This document shows, in pieces, positions 58,434 to 64,000 of a stretch of 64,000 nucleotides of DNA. Positions within the stretch are counted from its first letter, which is position 1. Each line of letters begins with the position of its first letter. The stretch comes from Rhizobium album (GTDB lineage Bacteria > Pseudomonadota > Alphaproteobacteria > Rhizobiales > Rhizobiaceae): the NCBI RefSeq assembly GCF_003122325.1, contig NZ_QFBC01000018.1:1-64000 (forward strand), given 5' to 3'. The translations under genes and the position numbers were made by a program. The notes under the pieces were generated by a model, which saw only the letters and a program-made list of their open reading frames with translations, was not told the origin of the DNA and searched no databases.

Positions 58434-59528
58434 TTATCGATTATGCTGTCCGCCGGCCGGGACGGCGGCGATGCGGCGCCCGTCGGCATAAAAGCTCATC
58501 TCGGCCGGATCGGCGAAAAGATGGACCTGCCCGCCGCGCCGGGCCGCGGGTACGCGATCCGTCTTCACCTTGATGTCCTGGCCATCGACGGTGACGCGGG
58601 CGATGAAACGCCCGGCGATCGAGACGTTGATGTCCTTCAGCGTGCCGGGCACGGAGCCGGGCCGCGCCTCGTCCGAAAGGCCGATATGTTCCGGCCGGAT
58701 GCCGGCCCGGAAATCCTTGCCGCCCTCCAGGGCGCCTTCCAGCGCCAGCGGTCCGGCCGTCAGCAGCGTCTCGGCACCGCCGGCGACTGCACGGGCCGGC
58801 ACGAAATTCATGCCGGGATTGCCGAGGAACCAGCCGGCGAAATCCGAGGCCGGGCGATTGTAAAGGTTGGCGGGCTTGTCGTACTGCTCGATGCGGCCAT
58901 TGCGCATCAGCGCCACCTTGTCGGCCAGCGTCATGGCTTCGGTCTGGTCGTGGGTGACGTAGATGATCGTCTGCTTCAGCCGCTGGGTCACCAGCTTGAA
59001 GGCGCGGATCAGCAGCAGCTTTGCCTGAACCTCGACGTTGGTGGTCGGCTCGTCGAACAGCACGATGTCGGAGCGGCGCGCCACGGCGCGGCCGACGGCG
59101 ACCTTCTGGCGGCTGCCGGCATCGAGATCGCCGATGAACAGCTTCCGGCGGTCGCGCATGTCGAGTACGTCGAGCACTTCATCGATGCGTCGTTGGCGCT
59201 CGGCTGCCGACAGCGACTTGTCCTGGTTAAGCGGCAGGGCGATGTTTTCTTCCACCGACAGCGTCTGGTACATCACCGGATACTGGAACACCATGCCGGC
59301 ATTGCGCTTGCGCGGCGGCAGGCCGCTCATGTCGCGGTTGCCGAAAAGGATGCGGCCGGAGGTCTGGGTTTCCAGGCCGACGATCATGCGCATCAGCGTG
59401 GTCTTGCCGCAGCCGGAGGGACCGAGCAGGCAGGTGACCGCACCGTCTTCGAAGACGGCGTTCATGCCGTCGATCGCCGTGAACGTGCCGAAACGTTTGG
59501 TGACGTTTTCGATGACGATATCAACCAT
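58434..59528 (-). CDS. ABC transporter ATPase, hydrolytic subunit with odd signature
   Basis: One of two ATPases in the second importer, 364 residues with a C-terminal regulatory domain (from about 235). Walker A GPSGCGKTT (36-44), Q-loop Gln82, catalytic Glu160 (VLFDEP) and switch His193 (VTHDQTEA) are intact, but the signature LSGGQ is replaced by LDAGS (135-139). The partner encoded just upstream has a normal signature and lacks the Glu and His. Together they would make one complete site and one fully degenerate site. The gene overlaps its partner by eight bases (59521-59528). The pair resembles the GlpS/GlpT type of rhizobial glycerol importers, though the permeases do not look like GlpP/GlpQ. 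Confidence 0.85.
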   Translation of the reverse strand: MVDIVIENVTKRFGTFTAIDGMNAVFEDGAVTCLLGPSGCGKTTLMRMIVGLETQTSGRILFGNRDMSGLPPRKRNAGMVFQYPVMYQTLSVEENIALPLNQDKSLSAAERQRRIDEVLDVLDMRDRRKLFIGDLDAGSRQKVAVGRAVARRSDIVLFDEPTTNVEVQAKLLLIRAFKLVTQRLKQTIIYVTHDQTEAMTLADKVALMRNGRIEQYDKPANLYNRPASDFAGWFLGNPGMNFVPARAVAGGAETLLTAGPLALEGALEGGKDFRAGIRPEHIGLSDEARPGSVPGTLKDINVSIAGRFIARVTVDGQDIKVKTDRVPAARRGGQVHLFADPAEMSFYADGRRIAAVPAGGQHNR

Positions 59529-60609
59529 GGACCGCTCCCCCTGCCCGTCCCCGTCCGAGAAGACGGCCGCTTGCGGTTTCGAACAACATGATCCGCGACG
59601 GATCGACACTGACCGGGATGCGGCTGTCGAGGTCCGGCGGCACAACGCCGTCCGCCGCGAACGCAGCCGTGACCGGGGAGCCGCCGACGTCGAGATAAAC
59701 GACGATCTCGGAGCCGAGATGCTCGATGATCTGCACCGTTCCTTCGGTCTTCAGCGCTTGCGAATGATCGAGCCTGACGTCCTCCGGCCGGATACCGGCC
59801 AGCACGGCGCCGGCCGCAAGTCCGTCAGGTCCGGCCAGCTTCAGCCCGGCAAGATCGACGGCGCCGCCGGCAGACGTCGCCTGCAGCACATTGGCTTTCG
59901 GAAAACCGACGAGTTCGAGGCTGCGCACATGCTGCGGTTCGGCGTAGAGCGACAGCACGTCGGCCTTTTCCACGACGCGGCCGTCGTCGAGCACGATGAA
60001 ACTCTGCGCCAGCGTCAGCGCTTCCAGCGAGTCGGAGGTAGCGTAGAAGAAGGTGGTGCGCAGTTCCTCGCAGAGCTGCTTCATCTCGTCCATCAGCCGC
60101 TCGCGCAGTTTGTAGTCGAGGCCGACGAGCGGATCGTCGAGCACGAAGACGGCGGCATCCTTCATCAGGCCGCGGGCGACGGCGACGCGCTGCTTTTCGC
60201 CGCCGGACAATTGGTCCGGCGTCTTCTTGACGAGATGGGTGATCGACAGCATCGCCACGGTCGCATCGACCTTGCGGGCGACCTCTTCGCGCGGCGCGCC
60301 GGCAAGGTGCAGCGGATAGGCGATATTGTCGAACACGCTCATATGCGGATAGAGCGCAAAGCTCTGCGGCACGTAGCCGATGTTGCGGCGGCTGGCCGGT
60401 TCGTCGGTGATGTCGCGGCCGGAGAGCAGGATGCGGCCCTCGTCGGCGGTTTCGAGCCCGACCAGGATACGGAAGATCAGCGACTTGCCGGCCTTGGGCG
60501 GGCCGCACATGACGGTGAAGGACCCTTCCTCGACGGCCAGCGAGACGTTGTCGAGCGCTTTCTTCTTGCCGAAGGTCTTGGAAACATTGATGAGTTCGAC
60601 GGCCGGCAT
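59521..60609 (-). CDS. ABC transporter ATPase, degenerate subunit
   Basis: Partner ATPase of 362 residues. Walker A is GPPKAGKS (36-43), Q-loop Gln82 and the signature LSGGE (134-138) are kept, but Asp159 stands in place of the catalytic Glu (VFVLDDP) and Ser192 in place of the switch His (ATSDSLEAL). It can give its signature to the intact subunit but should not hydrolyse ATP itself. The changed positions (159 and 192) are the same as in the degenerate ATPase at 47036-48154, so the two importers share an ancestral asymmetry. It begins at 60609, one base after the stop of the small membrane protein gene. Confidence 0.85.
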   Translation of the reverse strand: MPAVELINVSKTFGKKKALDNVSLAVEEGSFTVMCGPPKAGKSLIFRILVGLETADEGRILLSGRDITDEPASRRNIGYVPQSFALYPHMSVFDNIAYPLHLAGAPREEVARKVDATVAMLSITHLVKKTPDQLSGGEKQRVAVARGLMKDAAVFVLDDPLVGLDYKLRERLMDEMKQLCEELRTTFFYATSDSLEALTLAQSFIVLDDGRVVEKADVLSLYAEPQHVRSLELVGFPKANVLQATSAGGAVDLAGLKLAGPDGLAAGAVLAGIRPEDVRLDHSQALKTEGTVQIIEHLGSEIVVYLDVGGSPVTAAFAADGVVPPDLDSRIPVSVDPSRIMLFETASGRLLGRGRAGGAVHG

Positions 60610-60610
60610 G

Positions 60611-60895
60611 TCAGCGTCCCAACTGTGCGAAATAGGGCACCAGGAAGATGCCGAGCCCGAACATCGCGGCGACGATGGCGAGGATGATGACGATGCGGAC
60701 GATGCTCGGCCCCGTCTCCAGGTGTTTCGGCACGTTGCCGACGGCGATCTGCAACAGCGTCGCCGCCACCAGCAGGACGAGGCCGATTCGGAAGACGTAG
60801 ATCGAGAAGGGCTGGGCGACGAGCGCGATGCCGATCAGGATCGATGCCATCAGCACGCTTTCGGCCCGTTCGGCGAAGGGTATCTTTTTCTGCAT
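60611..60895 (-). CDS. small three-segment membrane protein, 94 aa
   Basis: I do not recognise this protein. It is very hydrophobic, with probable membrane segments at about 13-31 (SVLMASILIGIALVAQPFS), 34-53 and 64-89 (IVRIVIILAIVAAMFGLGIF). Its gene lies between the second permease and the first ATPase gene with gaps of three and one bases, so it is surely co-translated with the transporter. Glycerol importers of rhizobia carry a small DUF2160 membrane protein in the same place, but this sequence does not match that family as I remember it. It may be an accessory subunit. Confidence 0.75.
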   Translation of the reverse strand: MQKKIPFAERAESVLMASILIGIALVAQPFSIYVFRIGLVLLVAATLLQIAVGNVPKHLETGPSIVRIVIILAIVAAMFGLGIFLVPYFAQLGR

Positions 60896-60898
60896 GGA

Positions 60899-61729
<831 letters not shown>

Positions 61730-61731
61730 GG

Positions 61732-62664
61732 TCAGCCTGCCTTCCTGCGCCGGTTGAGAATGTAGATGAAGATCGACGTCATGGCGATCGAGATGAGCAG
61801 CAGCAGCACCGAGACGGCCGACGACCAGCCCATGTTGAAGCTCTCGAAACTCTGCTTGTTGAGCTCGACCGCCACCAGACGCGTCGTCTGGCCGGGTCCG
61901 CCCTTGGTCATCGGGATGATCAGGTCGAGCGTCTTGAAGGCATCGATGGTGCGCAGGAGGATGCCGAGCATCAGGATGAACTTGCCATGGTGCCAGATGA
62001 CCATCGAGACACGCTGCGGCCAGGACAGGCGGTCGATTTCGGCCGCTTCAAGCTCGGCCTTCGGCACCGATCCCAGCGCCGCGAGCGTCATCAGCGTCAT
62101 GAACGGCGTCCACATCCAGCAGTCGACGGCCAGCACTGCCCAATAGGCGATCGACGGATTGCCGAGGAAATCGATGACGCCGGTGCCGAAAAGGCCGCTC
62201 AGCAGGAAATTCAGGGCTCCGAAAGTCGGATCGTAGATGAAGCGGAAAAACGTGCCGGTGGCGATCGGCGTCAGCACCATCGGCGTGAACAGGAGCGTCA
62301 GCGCGACGCGCCGTCCCGGCATGTCCTTCGATCCCCAGAACAGGAAGCCCAGGAGCACGCCGAGCACCGTCTGGATCGAAACACCGACGACGACGAACAG
62401 GAAGGTGCGGCGCAGGTCGCCCCAGATATTGTTCTTGTTGAAGAAGATATCCTGGAAATTGCGAATGCCGAAAAACTCCGGCGGCGTTCCCGAGATCAGC
62501 GAAAACTTGTGGAACGACAGGCCGAGCAACCACAGCGTCGGAATCGTGTTGAAGACGATGAAGAAGGCGAGAACGGGCGCAAGCAGCGCGAAGACCAGGA
62601 ATTTCCGGTTGTCCAGCGCTCGCGAGATCGAGTTGGTCGACATGGCTTTTTCCATTTGAGGCAT
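61732..62664 (-). CDS. sugar ABC transporter permease (MalF type)
   Basis: Inner-membrane permease of 310 residues. The first membrane segment lies near 23-48 (FLVFALLAPVLAFFIVFNTI), then FGIRNFQDIFF, the EAA-type loop LEAAEIDRLSWPQRVSMVIW and IPMTKGGPGQTTRL, the GGPG hallmark of sugar permeases. Two starts are possible: ATG at 62664 (chosen) or ATG at 62643, which has GGAAAAAG ahead and would shorten the protein by seven residues. It lies 146 bases after the binding-protein gene. Substrate unknown; the operon includes PfkB and Dha kinases. Confidence 0.87.
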   Translation of the reverse strand: MPQMEKAMSTNSISRALDNRKFLVFALLAPVLAFFIVFNTIPTLWLLGLSFHKFSLISGTPPEFFGIRNFQDIFFNKNNIWGDLRRTFLFVVVGVSIQTVLGVLLGFLFWGSKDMPGRRVALTLLFTPMVLTPIATGTFFRFIYDPTFGALNFLLSGLFGTGVIDFLGNPSIAYWAVLAVDCWMWTPFMTLMTLAALGSVPKAELEAAEIDRLSWPQRVSMVIWHHGKFILMLGILLRTIDAFKTLDLIIPMTKGGPGQTTRLVAVELNKQSFESFNMGWSSAVSVLLLLISIAMTSIFIYILNRRRKAG

Positions 62665-62766
62665 CGCCCGCCGCGAACCGTCGCTAGCGGGTTTGCACCA
62701 TGCTTTCACTCCGCCTCGGCCGGTACAGCACGCATACCATGCTGCATTTGGCGAAGCGGCGGGCGA

Positions 62767-62794
62767 GAACGGGCGGGAAGCCTCCCGTCCGTTC
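62767..62794 (-). terminator. hairpin after second binding-protein gene
   Basis: GAACGGGCGGGA (62767-62778) pairs with TCCCGTCCGTTC (62783-62794) over 12 bp with one G-T pair and a four-base loop. No U-run follows on the minus strand, so it is probably an mRNA-stabilising stem that favours the binding protein. Confidence 0.55.
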
Positions 62795-62810
62795 TCCGTC
62801 CTGGGCGTTT

Positions 62811-64000
62811 TTACAGCGATGCAGCCGAGCAGGCATCCGACGGGCCGGCGGAAGCGAAGCCGTCGTCATAGAGGATCTGCTGCTGCTGGCAGGCGATGTA
62901 GTCCAGCGCCTGCTTGGCGGATTCCGTCGAGCCGGTCATATAGGAAGTGAAGCCTTCCTGCTGTACGGCCAGCATTTCGGAATAGCGCGGATGGTGCCAG
63001 AAGTCGCGCGAACGGCCCGGTTCCAGCATGAACTTGTAGGCGCGGTTCCAGGGATTGATGCTGTCGAAATCCGGATTGGACAGCGTTGCCTTGTCGGTCG
63101 GGTTGCCGCCGCGCTTGGCGTATTCCAGCGTGGTCTCGGGCTGATACCACCAGTTCAGGAAGTCGATGGCGACACGCATCTTGGCGTCGTCGTTATAGGC
63201 GTTCAGCACCCACGGCTGGCCACCCATGCAGTAGACGCGCTTGGCTTCTTCACCCTTGCCGAACTTCGGCGGCGGAACGACGAGGACCTTGTCCTTGTTT
63301 TCCGGCGTGATCATGGCGAGGCCGACGGCGGCCCACTGCAGGCAGGTCGCGACCTTGCCCTGGGTCCAGACGTCGATTTCTTCGGCAATACCGTAGTTGG
63401 TCGCGCCCGGCGGCATGTATTTCAGCCAGGACTTGTAGAGTTCCATTGCCTTGGCGTTGTCTTCGGTGTTGAGGATGCCTTCGACCTGGCCGGTCTTCGG
63501 ATCCCAGATGTCGCCGCCACGGCTCCACATGATCGACAGCTGCGGGCAGGTGCAGAAGTCGTAGACGCGGCTGTACTGCCAGGCCGCACCCCACAGGCCC
63601 TGGTCGGGGCGCGTGAAGAACTCCATCACCTTCTCGTAGTCTTCGGCATTGAGGTTTTCGTAGTCTTCGAAGGTGGAGGGCAGCTTCATCCCGTACTTGG
63701 CCTGGAAGGCTTCCTGCTCCTTCGGATCCTCGACGAGATCCTTGCGGACGTAGAGTGCCTTGGTGTCGCCTTCCTGCGGCAGGCCCCAGATGTCTTCGCC
63801 ACCATCGGGATACTTCATGTAGGTATTGACGACGGTGTCGGAATACCAGTCGAGCTGCAGGTTCTTGTTCTTGGCTATGATGTCGTTGAGCTTCAGGATC
63901 CAGCCGGGCTTTGCGAGCGCGCCGAGCCACTGGCTGTCGGAAATGATGATGTTGTATTCCTGGCTCTTGGTGGCGAGCGAGGTGGCGGCCTTCTGGAACA
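62811..64000 (-). CDS. carbohydrate ABC transporter binding protein, partial
   Basis: The C-terminal 396 residues or so of a periplasmic binding protein; the frame stays open to the window edge, so the signal peptide and start are missing. It has the class I sugar-binding pattern (TSLATKSQEYNIIISDSQWL, WGLPQEGDTKALYVRKDLVE, GGQPWVLNAYNDDAKMRVAI). Several cysteines are present (CTCPQ, VYCMGG, IACQQQQ and a final DAC), more than usual for this group. It is the first gene of the operon running down to 52832 and is followed by a stable hairpin. The ligand is unknown; a polyol, ketose or short sugar is expected from the kinases downstream. Confidence 0.85.
   Translation of the reverse strand, partial: FQKAATSLATKSQEYNIIISDSQWLGALAKPGWILKLNDIIAKNKNLQLDWYSDTVVNTYMKYPDGGEDIWGLPQEGDTKALYVRKDLVEDPKEQEAFQAKYGMKLPSTFEDYENLNAEDYEKVMEFFTRPDQGLWGAAWQYSRVYDFCTCPQLSIMWSRGGDIWDPKTGQVEGILNTEDNAKAMELYKSWLKYMPPGATNYGIAEEIDVWTQGKVATCLQWAAVGLAMITPENKDKVLVVPPPKFGKGEEAKRVYCMGGQPWVLNAYNDDAKMRVAIDFLNWWYQPETTLEYAKRGGNPTDKATLSNPDFDSINPWNRAYKFMLEPGRSRDFWHHPRYSEMLAVQQEGFTSYMTGSTESAKQALDYIACQQQQILYDDGFASAGPSDACSAASL

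Overview
The window looks like the chromosome (or a large replicon) of an alphaproteobacterium of the Rhizobiaceae (Rhizobium, Neorhizobium or Agrobacterium type). The reasons are the phoR-pstSCAB-phoU-phoB gene order, a RopA/Omp2b-type porin, a RIME-like rhizobial intergenic repeat, MocD/E/F-type genes, a CtrA-type TTAA-N7-TTAAC site, and EryA/EryB/EryC-type tetritol genes beside a two-ATPase sugar ABC transporter. Base composition is GC-rich throughout and coding density is high. All calls rest on reading the sequence and on recalled family features; no database search was run.

Layout. 1-1140: two small coupled unknown genes beside a tRNA-Thr(CGT) gene, possibly the edge of an integrated element. 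1304-4618: nitronate monooxygenase, an unknown single-pass membrane protein and polyphosphate kinase 2. 4805-12603: the phosphate-starvation cluster phoR, pstS, pstC, pstA, pstB, phoU, phoB, with a tandem Pho box before pstS. 12941-19942: M20 peptidase, a frameshifted MHYT-PAS-GGDEF-EAL gene, MarR regulator, a predicted three-hairpin small RNA, a structured intergenic region between two copies of a TetR-type operator, a porin and a TetR regulator. 20169-23171: polA. 23203-30081 (minus strand): phnC-phnD-phnE-phnE-DUF1045-phnM-phnN behind its own Pho box; the C-P lyase core genes are not here. 30250-34091: mocF-mocE-mocD with a divergent LacI regulator and a perfect palindromic operator.

34114-64000 is a large polyol/ketose catabolic island, almost all on the minus strand. 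A DeoR regulator and a divergent class II aldolase lead into rpiB (EryI-type) and tpi (EryH-type). Then comes a long operon read from 51518 down to 37651: binding protein, two permeases, two ATPases, erythritol kinase (eryA-like), a 2-hydroxyacid dehydrogenase, eryB-like dehydrogenase, class II aldolase, a second FGGY kinase, a HAD protein and eryC-like racemase. A SorC regulator precedes it. The last block, read from the right edge down to 52832, encodes a second binding protein, two permeases, a 94-residue membrane protein, two ATPases, a PfkB kinase, DhaK, DhaL, a SorC-DhaK fusion protein and a second DhaL.

How the parts may work together. The ery-type enzymes would turn a tetritol into erythrose 4-phosphate, and the aldolase could join this to dihydroxyacetone phosphate. 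The DhaK/DhaL pairs have no PTS component (DhaM) here and so probably use ATP, on dihydroxyacetone or a tetrulose. The most unusual protein is the 695-residue fusion of a SorC transcription regulator with a complete DhaK subunit (53568-55655). A second striking pattern is that both ABC transporters pair one catalytically intact ATPase with one that lacks the catalytic Glu and the switch His.
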